Positions 33,601 to 46,169 of a stretch of 64,000 nucleotides of DNA are shown here, piece after piece (the first letter of the stretch is position 1; each line of letters starts with the position of its first letter). Origin of the DNA: Hormiphora californensis (Eukaryota > Ctenophora > Tentaculata > Cydippida > Pleurobrachiidae); NCBI GenBank assembly GCA_020137815.1, contig CM035360.1, forward strand, positions 4,575,855 through 4,639,854, written 5' to 3'. The notes under the pieces are model-generated. The model did not search any database. It worked only from the letters and a program-made list of their open reading frames with translations, and was not told the DNA's origin. The position numbers were made by a program, and so were the translations under genes.

Positions 33601-34830
33601 AGAGAAGGGTACCACACTGGGCACAGCTCAGGGGGCCTCTAGTGCAGTAGTTCCCTTCAGAACTTCAGAATGTATGCATAAATTCTGAAGCTCTGTATGA
33701 CAAATTAATGGCTAATGCTTATATGAAAGAAATTCATTGATCTTAGAGGCTACTGATACAGCTATTTTAGGGATTTTAGAGGGTATAGATTTGTCTCATG
33801 CATTACATATAAGGTATAACATGACCTGCTGTAATTATAGAGCCATGGCAAATGCAGATTTGTGAACACGTGAGGTAGCTGTAAATACAGTCCTGTATAT
33901 CCATGTCTGTTATAAAGACCTCTATACATTGTGTACTACAAGTGTACCAACAATCAACATAGTTTAACTGCTCAAGCTTTCGACAAGCAATCTTGGACTG
34001 GATACGAACTGTATCTTGCAGGGAGGCTCTGTGAGGAACTGACACCTGTGCAACTAACGAAGATGATAACAAGATCTGATCACAAGCAACTATTCAAGAA
34101 CACACATGAGAGTGAGAGTAAAATGAATGAGATGCAGGTGGCACGCATGATTTCACACGAATCATACACCATCCATAATGTAATTCATAGCAATACAGTA
34201 GTGGTTAGACGAATGGTTTACTAATTACTAGCGTGTATAGCTTAGTATACACACTAGTAATTAGTAAACTGTATACAGCTATTGTATAGCATCATACATC
34301 CAGACAAGACATCATTCCTCTGAAGCACTACCAGGTCGCTATTACTAGTATGTACATTGTACATACTAGGAGTAGGAGCAGCTTTCCGAAGTGTTAAAAT
34401 CCGTCCAAGTGCTGAGATTATAATTGTTAGGAGCGTGTATACAGTGTGCAACTCACACCCGATACCTGATTGCTTTGGCAGTGTCAGGAGTACAATCTAC
34501 AAGTTCAAAACAACAAGGGTTAATTAATAGTTAGCAATAGAATACAAAGTTTATGGAATTGTCCTAAAGGCAGCCATAAAATGAAAAATTGTAAAAAGAT
34601 ACATTATATCCTGTATAATAATTGGGGTGTGGAGAAGTTCTCAGAAGTTCATAAAAAAAGAGATATTAATGTTCTCTAAACCCGCCAGCTTAGCCTCACA
34701 TTCAAGTCTGTTTCAAGTTTTTATTTGCATATTACGGTCTCTTGTCTAGATTTTCAGGATTCCCCGGGCTTCGAGGTTAGACGCTGAGTATCGTAAAAGA
34801 GCACTCCATATATGGGCATCACGTGGTATA

Positions 34831-37170
34831 TTACACCTCATCTGGTTTAGGACAGCAGGGACAGGGAACTGCCTCGGGGCAGCACGTACACAACATCCAC
34901 TCGAATTTATCAGCACAACATGCAAACATCCAGTGTATTACTACCGTAAACAGCTGAAATGAGAGCCGGGAGTTTAACTGGACAATATCATATACATGAG
35001 AGGCTAAATTACTGTTGATTAGGAAATTATATGGACGCTTTACTGACATATCAACTAAGAACTGCAAGGTAAATTAACATGTAGCTGTCAGAGCATTGGC
35101 CTGACAGAATGCAACCTACCATGTAATTAATATCAACTATGAAGTATGTATGCAAGGGTAATTTGCCTGGCTAGACTGTGTTTCGGGCGCCCCGCTCCCG
35201 AATCATTTCCTTTACAAATGTAAAGGGAGGGTTAGAACATAGCAAAGGGTTATATAGGACCTACCATGTAAGCGAATAGGATAGATGCTGCATTGTAATA
35301 GGACCTACCATGTAAGCGAATAGGATAGATGCTGCATTGTGCGCCCACAGACGGGTTTTTCCGACAGTCCCCATCCCTAATTCCAGTAAGATAAACATGG
35401 CAATTAAACAAAACACTGCAGGAAGTTAATGATTTAAAGTATAATTAAAAACCTTATTCTAGTTTTTTTTATCTGTATGAACAATGGATAGTTAGGGGAG
35501 CTACCCTAAGAGCTCAGCTACCTATAAACCAGTTATAACACTTACACTGAACGCATCTTATGATAGGGCATGACCAATCTTCTGATGATTGGTGTCATAA
35601 AATCAAAAACCACCTGATATCGTAGAAATTGGTTACAATTTTCACGGTGGTGAATTGTGAAAAGTGAAAACTCTCTATTTTCATGTAGCCCAATAACCCG
35701 CTTGGGCATGTGTAACATATGGCTACTGCAGGTTTACACAAAACTAATAATCACGTGATAATACTTACCCACAAAATCCAAAGAATGGAACAAACGATGG
35801 TTCCTAGCCAGACTCCAAACATAAATCCTATTGTTGAGTTGACAATGTCCTTGTTGTACAATGAGGCCCAACCTAAAATGAATTCATGAACTATTGAATG
35901 ATGAATCATTAAATGATTACGATCAAGCTCCTCCGTTATTAGGTCGAGTGAGATCTCACTCACTTTAGTTCTGTCTCGAGGATAAAATGCAAAATAAAAA
36001 TAAAAGAAGAAAAAATGCAAGACTCAAAGTTGATCATGGCAAGAAATATAATCAGTACACCGACTAGGAACCGACCGAATCAGTAAATACTGGTCCCTGA
36101 TCGATTGGCTGATAACCAGTCAAGTGACCTAAATAACGAGTTCTGATTGGTTGTTTACTTGTGCATGGCAGGAACGATAATCAGTACACCTACTACATAG
36201 TTGGATATGATATCCCCTCTTCTTCTCTCCCTCATGGGCTGTTTTCGCGTGCGCGTGCTACACCGTGCCAAAACCTACCAGCACTCCACGGGCAACTCCC
36301 TGACGTCTTGTATCGGTCCTTCATGGGCGTTAACTTCTCCGGATCATCGCTCTCCCACACACTGTAAACATCGTATTCGTACTCCCGGTAGCACCAGTAC
36401 CACGGTCCGAAGGAACACTGTCATGGGGTGTGATAGTTGAGCAACATGACAAGGGCCTGAAGGAGCACTGTCATGGGGTGTGATAAATGAGCAACATGAC
36501 AAGGGTGCGAAGGAACACTGTCATGGGGTGTGATAAATGAGCAACATGACAAGGGTTCAAAGGAGCACTGTCATGGGGTGTGATAAATGAGCAACATGGC
36601 AGGGTGATTTGACAAGGGAGCACTGTGACAGGTGATGGGGGTATATGACAGATCAGCCATTTCTTGACAACTCATCGTTGTGGTGAAAACGCGAATTTTT
36701 CGCTATTACGTCGCGCGGGTGGAAGGAAACTCATACGCCGGGACAATGATAAACCACTAATCACCATTAATTATCATTAATTACCATTAATTATGCCAAT
36801 TACTATTAATTACCACTAATTACCTGTTTTCCATACCACTTTTCACTGTCCAGCAGCATGACACCGGTGGGCCCAACTACCCAGAACCCGGAGAAGACAG
36901 CACCGTTCCATGTACAGAATTCCGCCCAGTGAGCCAGGAAGAGAAGGTAAACAATAGGGTGGTGCTTCAACTGCAGGGAGGGGGATCAGCCAGATCAGAC
37001 ATGATACGCATGGCAGAAAGAATGGAAAAATGGACAGAGAGACTGACAGACAGATATAAAACCAATATAGAGATCGATGACAACCAATATAACAGATTGA
37101 GACAAACCTTATACCAGGGTGGTCCCTCTTTTTTCGGAGCCTGAGATCCAGCTTCACTGGCATCACTCAT
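34831..37170 (-). CDS. Multi-pass membrane protein, family not recognised
   Basis: Exons in coding order: 37170-37108 (MSDASEAGSQAPKKEGPPWYK), 36970-36824, 36417-36279, 35872-35769, 35415-35309, 34953-34831 (stop TAA). Most junctions agree in phase. 35769 (phase 0) to 35415 (phase 1 needed) does not, so an exon may be missing there. The protein has about four hydrophobic segments: around VYLLFLAHWAEF, FMFGVWLGTIVCSILWIL, LIAMFILLEL and ILFAYMLFTVVIHWMFA. A polar, aromatic and Cys-containing loop (PWYWCYREYEYDVYSVWE) separates the first two. The C-terminus is Cys-Pro rich (CTCCPEAVPCPCCPKPDEV). I do not recognise the family. Two of its splice sites are embedded in tandem repeats. Confidence 0.65.
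35257..35344. repeat. 44-bp tandem duplication carrying a splice donor
   Basis: The unit starting GGACCTACCATGTAAGCGAA occurs twice. On the minus strand each copy contains GCTTACATG|GTAGG, the donor of the fifth exon of the membrane protein gene (GT at 35308-35307 or 35264-35263). Use of the distal donor would add 44 bp and shift the frame. Confidence 0.85.
36410..36640. repeat. 50-bp minisatellite containing repeated splice acceptors
   Basis: About four units of 50 bp (GAAGGAACACTGTCATGGGG...GACAAGGG). On the minus strand each reads ..CCCCATGACAG|TG, and the copy nearest the exon supplies the acceptor of exon 36417-36279. Confidence 0.85.
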
Positions 37171-37389
37171 GCTTTTTACTATGGATAAAAGGGAAACAAA
37201 CTTACACAAGTAAACAACCAATCAGAACTCGTTATTTAGGTCACGTAACTGGTTATCAGCCAATCAGGGACCAGTATTTTCTGATTCGGTCGGTTCCCCT
37301 TACAAAACACAAACAAGAGAATCACCTAGGATCACAGCTGATGTAGACAGCATGTAGATGGAGACTATAACTTGTATTGTGTACCTTTT

Positions 37390-37488
<99 letters not shown>

Positions 37489-38054
37489 GAAATCACAAAA
37501 ATCGTATATTCGTATAGAGCTTCCGGAACGTACAGATAGTGAACTGAATCGAAGTGAGTGACGAGTACAGATGAATTTTATTCGAAAATCGCTTGAATTG
37601 TGCACTGTGCAGTGTGCAGTTGTGCACACCATTTGTATTTGCCAAGCTGAAACTGCTCTTCCCGAATTCGTTACTTTAGTTGTACTAGTATGTTAGTTTC
37701 AAAATTGTTAATCTAGCCAGCCAGGTATCTGGTATATCGGCAGAAGAGCAATCGAGTACATAAGATGTGTTTCAACTTTTTAAACTAAAATTGTAACGTT
37801 TTCAAGCTGGCTGGCGCCCGGTAAAACATAAGGTTAGTTGTTGGCTGATTTATATTAATATTACTACTTGGCTGTCTTTTCTAATCAAAACGTAAACGGT
37901 AAATATTGCTCTTGTTGGCCTACTACAGCGTGTACGGGGTGTGGCGTGTGTGTGTGCCAAGTGGGGCTGACGGACGAGCAGTCCCAGCCAATTAGCGGGT
38001 CAATTATCCTTTTAGGAAGAGACCCTGTACATCAACCCCTCCCCCTTCTCTCTT

Positions 38055-38085
<31 letters not shown>

Positions 38086-39128
38086 TTCTGTCTCTGTCTC
38101 TCTCTCTTTCCCCTTTCTCTCTCTCTCTCTCTCTCTCCTTCTCTCCCTCTACTCTCTCCATCACCCTGTCAAACATATATCTTGCGTGTCACAGTATGTA
38201 CCCTGATTACCTTTCTCTGTGTATCCGCCTAATTATGGGAAACTGCTGTAAAACAGGGGGCAAAGTTGAGACACACGCGGTGCCGTCCAGACTCCATGTC
38301 TGAGACTCGGCCCGGAAATTGATGGCTCGACGTACTTCACCACTTCAATTAGAGTACTTCACCACTTCAATTAGAACTTACTTACCTACTAGATAGCACG
38401 GCCTTCATGCACCTTTCTACTGCCATATAGTGTTATTGTCGTTATGCTACTCCTTGCCAAATGTGTTTACTGCAGTGCTATAGTTTTTTGATACTTACCA
38501 CATTTTAAGTTTGTGACAACCCGTGCCAAAGAACAGTGTTTTTTACATTTTGGTTCGGGTGTTGGTTCACTTATTTGTTTTTCCAATGTATACCTACTGC
38601 AAGATTGTTGTATGAACAACTAACCTATAATATCTAAGTTAGGACAACATGCTTTTGAAGGGTATCATTAATCTGTTCATACTCCTTTTATCAGGGTTTT
38701 TCATGTTTGGGTGAGTGAGCCTTGCTCGACCCTCTCTATCCGCACATCTATCCTGTTAAAAAGGGTTTTTTTTTGGATCGTCCCCGTGCTAACATTTGTC
38801 ACTCCCTGTTACACACCATGTATCCTGGCCATGTATGTGCCAAAAAGGGTTACAATATAACAAAGCCGCGGGGTAGTCGGATAGTGGTAATAGTTACCAT
38901 GCCCTCAGACCGTTAGCAGACATAGTTAGTTTTGCTGTTGTTGAAAACTTGATATTATCTCAGCTCAATTTATGTCCGGGTCGTTCAGCTTCTGGCCGCT
39001 TAATTCTAACAAGGCTCTTGCACACTTGGCATGTATATATTATTGGACACTGTCTTTTGTACACAATAGAAACACACTCACTTCAAGTAGTTTCTTACTT
39101 CACGTCAGTTGTTTTCTATCTCTGATCG
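37171..39128. other. Intergenic with CT microsatellites
   Basis: No supported gene. (CT)n tracts at 37394-37486 and 38047-38152. A signal-peptide-like frame at 38649 ends at a plausible donor but does not match the phase of the next exon. A 21-bp direct repeat (ACTTCACCACTTCAATTAG) lies at 38335-38373. Confidence 0.55.
37394..37486. repeat. CT microsatellite
   Basis: Nearly uninterrupted (TC)n; produces artefactual SLSL/RERE frames on the two strands. Confidence 0.95.
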
Positions 39129-42100
39129 ATGTTCTACCTTCTAGTCCTCCTTTATTCGGTGGAGGGAAGCACATTTTCAGATAAATTAAACAGTGATTTG
39201 CACTGTAAATTACCCCGAACAGATGCCATAACTGAGATTACTATTACACCTGATAAGCACAAGTACAATGACGCAGAGGGTGTGTGTTAATAGTTAATTA
39301 AAGTTAGATATTTAGTTAGTACTAACTAATGTTTGATTTCCTTGATTCGTTTCTTTATTATAGTTTGATTTGTCACTTTATATTTTTTGTTATCACTTGC
39401 TATACGTTTCCCCAGGTAACACCTATATTTATAACGGTGCTAGTGTCACAGTAAAGTGTTCCGATAGTAAATATACCTTTGTGAATAAGCTGGTCAATGA
39501 AAAAATTGGTAGGATTATAATTATAGAGGCCGGAGGAGTAATGATTATAGAGAGAAAGAGATAGACATTTTTTGTATCAATACCCATACAACAGCCCAGG
39601 AACCCAATTATACCTTGGTGACATTGACACCTAGTGCGTGCGAGATCGAGCTCGCACATAGGTGTCCGCTCCGCCCCCTAAAAAAGGGTCGTGTCTTTCA
39701 AGCCAAATTGCACGTGATCCACTGGACCGATTTGCATCCGGTTTGTCGCAAAAGACTACAAATTGGTCCTAGTTTACTGGAAAATACCCGAGAAGTTTGT
39801 CTGTCAACAGGAAGTGGGTCAAAATTGACACTGAAGTCAAATCTATAATCTGGCTTCCGAGCCTTTTTGCACCACTCCCAGACGGTGTAGAATGAATCTG
39901 AGGGTATCAGAAGATAGGTTGAACTCTTGTGAGTACTGGAAAATACCCGGCATTAATAGCTGATGCTAATTGCATCAACATATTTCCCAATATCTTCTAA
40001 ATCGCATGGGCGTAGAGCAGAAACTCTCGGAAGCCAGATTATAGGTTTGACTTCAGTGTCAATTTTGACCCACTTCCTGTTGACAGACAAACTTCTCGGG
40101 TATTTTCCAGTATATTAGGATCATTTGTGGTCTTTTGCGACAAACCGGATGCAAATCGGTCCAGTGGATCGCGTGCAACATCCCTTGAAAGAAACGACCC
40201 TTTTTGAGGCGGAGCAGACACCTGTGTGTGAGCTCAATCTTGGTCGCGCACGGTGTCTATGTCACCAAAATTATACCCATCTCTCTCTCTCTCTGCTGCA
40301 GGTGAATTAGAAGAATACAAACTCTTCAAGAGCGTGATAGTAAAGTGTTACTATAGCACGATCCTAAGACCGGATATTTTCACCGATACAGAAGTGTTCT
40401 GTGCTGCGGGGTGTGCCCAACCTTCCTTCCCCGCAGAAAACTACGAAATATCACCAGGACCACAGAGCGGTGACAATAAGGCCCCTTACAAGGAAGGACA
40501 GAGTAAGACATTGTTTGGAATCACACCCGCAGTACCAATACCTCCTGTACCAATAGGCAATACCTCCAGTACCTATTCGGTACTGGAGGTATTGGTACAG
40601 GAGGTATTGGTACTGCGGGTGGGTACCATTGTTTGTTGCAACCAGAAAATTGATTTTCATATAATTTCTTATATCTGATCATGATGGCGATGATTTAGGG
40701 ACCACCAAACATGCATGGGTGGGATCAAGTTTCGGGTGTTTTTGCATTATATAGTAAGATAGCCATCACTTTGTCAAACAACTAATTAACAACACAATTA
40801 ATTATTAATTAATTAACAAGATAATTAATTACAGAGTACACAGTGGCATGCCAGAAAGGGTATGTCAGGGCGTGGAAGGATGACGGTGATCTGACCTTTC
40901 AATGTCTCAATGGACAGCTAACTGAGAAGCAATCAGAGTTGATGACATGTGCTCCGGGGTGCAAGGACCTCAGTGAAGACATTATACCCTACCAGTTAGT
41001 GTGATATGACGTCATTATACCCTACCAGTTAGTGTGCATCATGACGTCATAATTATGATTATTAACTCATAATTGGCCTAGCCATTATTATTATACATTA
41101 ACCGGCCCCCAATTCAGGACTGTTGTACTATAGCGACCCCACCCCCACTTCAGGATAGCACTAGTGATTCCCCCTCCCCTAATTCAGGACATCAGTATAG
41201 GAACCTCTCCCCCCCCCCGGCCCCCCAATTGAAGACAGCACCAGTGAACCCCCGGCCCCTACCATTTATGTGGAGACCAACAGATGCAGCAAACTCCTCC
41301 AGCCGGGCCAGGAATACCTGGGCCCCATCGATGGTATCAGCTAACAGAGCGAGATCATCGGCATAATCAGCATCTGTTAGCTTTTTAGCCGGGTACCTTC
41401 TGCTCCTCCGTGGTTGGATAGTGAATCCAAGATCTACTCCTTCAAGAGTTTTCCTCATTATATAATCGATGGCTATAATAAATAGCAACAGACTGGCGGG
41501 CGCCAAATCTAGACAGAGCGCTTAGTTGGTTGTACACACACTCCCTCTTGTGTTGTCATGTCATTTTATCGTGTTTCCAGTGATTCTTTGTGATCTTTAC
41601 ACAAATCTGTCAGAGGGCGTGCGTCTATCGAGACACAAACTCACGGCAGTGCACGGCCCAATAGACCAGTGCAAATTGTTCGCGCGGGGCGGGCGTCTAT
41701 TTGAGCCAGCGGGGTCTATATGTACAGTCGGACCCCGATTTACCGGGCCCCGATTTACCGGGAGGATTTCTTTCCCCCGATATTTTTTGGAAAATTTTCG
41801 AAGTTTTGCCGCTTGGTAAACTTGCATTTGCAATTCGCTAGGTCTAATGGGGATCACGTATCGGTTCGTTTCAAACCTTCTAATTAGCGGCAGGACACGT
41901 GATAAGATGTACCGATTCGAAACACGATTCGAACGTGTCTGGTATACCTTAGAAAAATTTCATAACTTTTTTTGCAAAATTCTACAGAATCATTGTCAAT
42001 GCTTTGACCGATGCTCCCCTTAAATTTTCAGAGAAAAAGTTATTTTGAAACTTTGATACTTCCTCATCCCAGATTCGGCATGGTATCACGTATCGGTTCG

Positions 42101-43545
42101 TTTCGAACCGTCTAATTAGCGGCCGGACATGCGATAAGATGTACCGATTCGAAACACGATTCGGACCCGGTCGGGGTGGTTTACCTTAGAAAAAGTTTTT
42201 TCATTTTTTATTGAATTTTGTAAATTTCCTATTTCTAATGACAGAAGATATGATCATATTGTCATCAATAAATGTATACTATACAGTAAGAGGTGTCTTG
42301 GTATAGAATTTTGGACAAAAGTAGGATTTATGGGTAGGGTTTATGGGTCAAATATGCTCTACCCCGATATACCGGGCACCCCGATTTACCGGGCAAAATG
42401 GCTTCCCCCGAGGATCCCGGTAAATCGGGGTCCGACTGTAATAGTCGATCAATTATAAATTATGGCCATCACTTTGTCAAACAACTACTTAACAACACAA
42501 TTAATTAATTAATTAAATAATTAATTACAGAGTACACAGTGGCATGCCAGAAAGGGTATGTCAGGGCGTGGAAGGATGACGGTGATCTGACCTTTCAATG
42601 TCTCAATGGACAACTATCTAAGAAGCAATCAGAGATGATGACATGTGCTCCGGGGTGCAAGGACCTCAGTGAAGACATTATACCCTACCAGTTAGTGTGA
42701 TGACGTCATTTTACCCTACCAGTTAGTGTGCATCATGACGTCATAATTATGATTATTAACTCATAATTGGCCTAGCCATTATTATTATACATTAACCGGC
42801 CCCCAATTCAGGACTGTTGTACTATAGCGACCCCACCCCCACTTCAGGATAGCACTAGTGATTCCCCCTCCCCTAATTCAGGACATCAGTATAGGAACAT
42901 CTCCCTCCCCCCCCCCCCGGCCCCCCAATTGAAGACAGCACCAGTGAACCCCCCCCCCCCTCTTTCCATACACTCCAGACAGCCCCCCATCGCCTATATT
43001 TCAGGACTGCAGTAGCGATTGACGAGGAGGAAAGCACCGAAAAGAATATGGTATGGCCCGCTGCACCGTACCCGTGGGGTGCTGAACTGACCTTCACGTG
43101 CTATGGCAGCCCGAACAGAAAAGATTACCAAGGGAAGAACCCGATATACTGCTGGAGGGAAGGAAGGACGGTACGTGTGAAAAAACAAGCACTTCATATT
43201 TGGTTAGTTGAATAAAAATCCCCCGATGTATAGGAAATTAACAATATTTGACCCCGATAATCGATACACCGGGAACCCTGTGGCAAAACCCTTTGGCCTT
43301 TCACCCGAGCATCCCGGTAAATCGGGGTCCGAATTATAAAAATATACAGGTGTATTAGAGGATTGTATTTTTCCAATTCTTATCTCCAAGTGGCTCCATG
43401 TTTCTGAACCACCCTATACATACAGGTGTATTAGCGGATAAAACTGCCGAGGATGAAGATGAGGACTCGGTAAAGCGGGGTTACTGGTCACACAAAGTTG
43501 AAAACTGTAAATGGAAGGCTAACAAGATCGACGTGAACTTATAGG
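39129..43545 (+). CDS. Secreted sushi (CCP)-domain protein with duplicated exon
   Basis: Exons: 39129-39279 (signal peptide MFYLLVLLYSVEGS), 39416-39508, 40302-40502, 40835-40994 or its copy 42541-42690, 43004-43170, 43436-43545 (TAG). Junctions up to 43170 are consistent in phase if one of the two copies is used; the last (phase 0 to phase 1) is not. The modules show CCP-like spacing: a cysteine early (CKLPRTDAI), a second in VTVKCSD or VIVKCYY, then GCAQPSFPAENY, YTVACQKGYV, FQCLNGQL and MTCAPGC, giving about two to three sushi-like units, with a further one from GCKDLSEDI to IYCWREGRT. No transmembrane segment is seen, so the product is probably secreted. The intron between exons 2 and 3 holds a large foldback; the next one holds a hairpin. 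Function is unknown; CCP modules usually bind proteins or glycans on cell surfaces. Confidence 0.68.
39615..40268. repeat. Large foldback element with 9-bp target duplication
   Basis: Arms of roughly 250 bp: left begins TTGGTGACATTGACACC, right ends GGTGTCTATGTCACCAA, and complementarity continues through GACAGACAAACTTCTCGGG to CGGAAGCCAGATTATAG. Flanked by AATTATACC at 39606-39614 and 40269-40277. It occupies a CCP-gene intron and would form a long double-stranded stem in the pre-mRNA. The ends match the small palindrome at 60844-60889. Confidence 0.9.
40525..40620. repeat. Perfect-arm hairpin in a CCP-gene intron
   Basis: ACCCGCAGTACCAATACCTC on the left returns as GAGGTATTGGTACTGCGGGT on the right; arms about 45 bp around TATTC. 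Internally built of GGAGGTATTGGTAC repeats. Confidence 0.85.
41192..41506 (-). mobile_element. Fragment of non-LTR reverse transcriptase
   Basis: On the minus strand the frame contains LTDADYADDLALLADT, the catalytic YADD of reverse transcriptases, preceded by a palm-like segment (LLLFIIAIDYIMRKTLEGV). Both ends are lost. This family differs from the FADD element at 8775. Its 3' part runs into the C-rich acceptor-like repeats. Confidence 0.8.
41725..42438. mobile_element. Non-autonomous pogo/Tc1-like element
   Basis: CAGTCGGACCCCGATTTACC at the left, inverse at the right, TA on both flanks. It shares internal palindromic blocks (GTATCGGTTCGTTTC, CGAATCGTGTTTCGAATCGG) with 26087-26937. Confidence 0.88.
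42800..43003 (+). repeat. Array of splice-acceptor-like units
   Basis: Four to five degenerate units of about 40-50 bp, each a C-rich run followed by (A/T)ATTCAGGAC..CAGTA..GA. The last and best is the true acceptor of exon 43004 (TATATTTCAG|GACTGCAGTAGCG). The same array without the true exon lies at 41105-41250. Confidence 0.7.
43246..43336. repeat. Decayed pogo-like MITE
   Basis: GACCCCGATAATCGATACACCGGG-like left half and CCCGGTAAATCGGGGTCCGA right half, in the intron before the last CCP exon. The right end has lost its terminal CTG. Confidence 0.6.
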
Positions 43546-44135
43546 ATAAAAAATTCAACATTTTACTAATTATTTTTCAGTAAAATGTTATTTTCTTTGT
43601 TTGGATACGGTGTTGGGCCAATGCGCTGACCGTGGTTCCCGCTTGCTTATTTGGAAGAAATGATAATAGGGTCAGGCCAATATATATAAATGTTCTAACT
43701 GTACCAAAATATTCGCCTTAGTTACCACTCGTTCAATATTCAGTAGCACATTCAAAGATTTAATTTTATAGCTCGGTAGCGCTGGTGAACAACACACTTT
43801 TAGGGTTTGACATCTTTACATGGCTTCACTCTCAATTACTACCATACAATGGCAGCTGGTATTGGTAATTTCGTTACCATGCTGCAATGGTCACCATGAC
43901 ACCGGACTCTGAATCCTAGAAGTGGTCACCATGACACCGGACTCTGAATCCTAGAAGTACAGTCACCAATCACCATGACATCGGCATCCTAGCAAGGATA
44001 GCTCTGAGACGGCCTCAGATGTTATGGGGTCTGCTGCTTGTACGATCATCGTGCAACGCTAATTTGTTTGTTTTTACTTGTACCCCCTACATTGACAGCG
44101 TGTCATAATACCCCAGGGAAAGATGGGAGAGAGAA

Positions 44136-44174
<39 letters not shown>

Positions 44175-44874
44175 GAGATAGAGAGAGAGAGAGATAACAA
44201 GCAAGTTAAGAGATTGAGGAGCTGATATGGTGAGTCGGTATTATCTTGCGTGTAATCCTATGCTTCGTTGTCCCATCTTGTGTTTGATCAATTCCACTAA
44301 ATACCACATGTTGGTTGACAATGTCACGTGATAATTAATCTATCACGTGATCATGTCTAATTTTCTCTTGCTGAGAGGTATTCTCTCTTACTCAGGTTAC
44401 TTGCGGTTTAGGTTTCAAAAACTAGTTGATAATCATTTCTCTCTATATTTGCTCTTGCTATCATGCCATGTTGATTGTTCTAATATATTATGCGTCCCTT
44501 TTTGTTGACCCCCACGATTTACCCACATGGGACTCAGACCACCGTTGTTTGATTCAGCTCATCATCGAAGCAGTCGTCTGCATTGTGTCATAAATCCTAT
44601 GTTGGTATTCAATTCCTCCTATATTATGTCACAAATATCCGGGAAATAATATTCCATGTTTCTTCTACCCCCTAAATTAGATTTATAAATCTTGAAATAG
44701 AGAAGTTGATAGTGCGAGAGATGGAGAGAACGGGAGAGAGAGAGAGAAACTGAAAGAGACAATGCAGGAGGGAGGAGTGAAAGAATATTCAGCGAAATGC
44801 TGGTGTGCTAGTTTGTCTGCAGTGTGCTTCTTACGTCCTGTAGCATGTAGAGTAGCCTTTTATTTTAGTTTTCA

Positions 44875-44924
<50 letters not shown>

Positions 44925-45667
44925 CTCTCTCTAACTATCTCTTTCTGCCTCCCTCCCTCTCTCTCTCTTTCTGTCTCCTTCTCCCTCTTGCCCTATAATA
45001 TCCATCTACTATCTCTCCCTTTCTGCACACAACATGTATTGTGTGACACCTTGTGTCCGCTACTCATTGACCAATTATTTCACCATGTTATGAGATCAGT
45101 TGAAAACTCCCTTGTTTCAACTCTGGTGTATGTGAGCCTTGAGGGCAAACAGTTTTCACTTTTGTCCCCCTCCCTCAGCTATAATATGTGACGTGTTACT
45201 CAACAAGTAACATGGTTGCGTGATCCCCACCCCGTTTCGGGGAACTAGTGATTCTTTTTCCGTTACCTATTTCAATCCGTTGCTTGGCGTGACAGGTGAC
45301 ATCATTATGAAAAATATTTTAGTGACTTGCATAACCCAATTGTTATGTTCTAACCCTCCTTTGTCGGGGGTGCAGTGAGGGAGAGGGTCGAACAAGGTAC
45401 CTTGTTCGACCCTCTCCCTCACTGCACCGTGTTGTGCAGTTTACGGGTTGTGTAGTTTATTTCCCTGCCCGGGTGGATGCCAAACTTTCTCTGAGAACTG
45501 AGAAGTGAGAAGATATGAACCCGAGTTAAAATAGGAATTACAAGTGGTGACGTATTATGGTCAGTGCAGATGTGTAGCTCTATTTGATGTAGTAGGTGTG
45601 ATAGGTCTATGTGCTGTCAAACTGACATGATCGAGGCCTCATGATCTTGGATAGAGTGTGTGTGTGA

Positions 45668-45708
<41 letters not shown>

Positions 45709-46110
45709 TTGATAGGTTTCTCGAGTGTTATCTTATGAGTGCATGGTCAGCTATCCGTTATTCATTATCTGCCATTTCAATTCATTTCCTTCTTTCTCTT
45801 TTATTTCTCTCTGATGACATTTGCTGAGTGAACTGATAAGATCACATGATATTTGAGCTGCATTTTATTATTGCTTTACCGTTTTTGACCGATCTTATCA
45901 CTACATACCATCGTATTCAATCCAATATCATAACTAACGGTTTCCTTACATACCAACCATACCAGTTCCAGTGTTCAATTTGTCAATTTCGAACAGTTAT
46001 TGATGGTCAATTTGTCAAAATGTCACGGTTCTTGCTTCTTACCCATTACCAGCTCTCTCTTCTCCTCTCTCATTTCGCTATGTTTTCCTCTATCACTATG
46101 CCTGTCTCTT

Positions 46111-46169
<59 letters not shown>

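Larger units (their letters stand above)
33160..34830. other. Intergenic, repeats only
   Basis: No gene recognised. It contains the foldback at 33321-33451, the TTGGT-ended element at 33490-33600, and a small palindrome at 34229-34259 (TAGCGTGTATA / TATACACACTA). Confidence 0.55.
40770..42955 (+). repeat. Tandem segmental duplication around a CCP exon
   Basis: About 480 bp at 40770-41250 recur at 42470-42955, covering the exon, its acceptor and donor, and the C-rich downstream array. Copies are almost identical. Between them lie a reverse transcriptase fragment (41192-41506) and a pogo-like element (41725-42438). Confidence 0.85.

Noticed and set aside
38649-38710. Signal-peptide-like first exon for the CCP gene at 39 kb
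   Set aside because: Phase 2 end cannot join the following frame; an in-frame ATG with signal peptide at 39129 explains the gene better.
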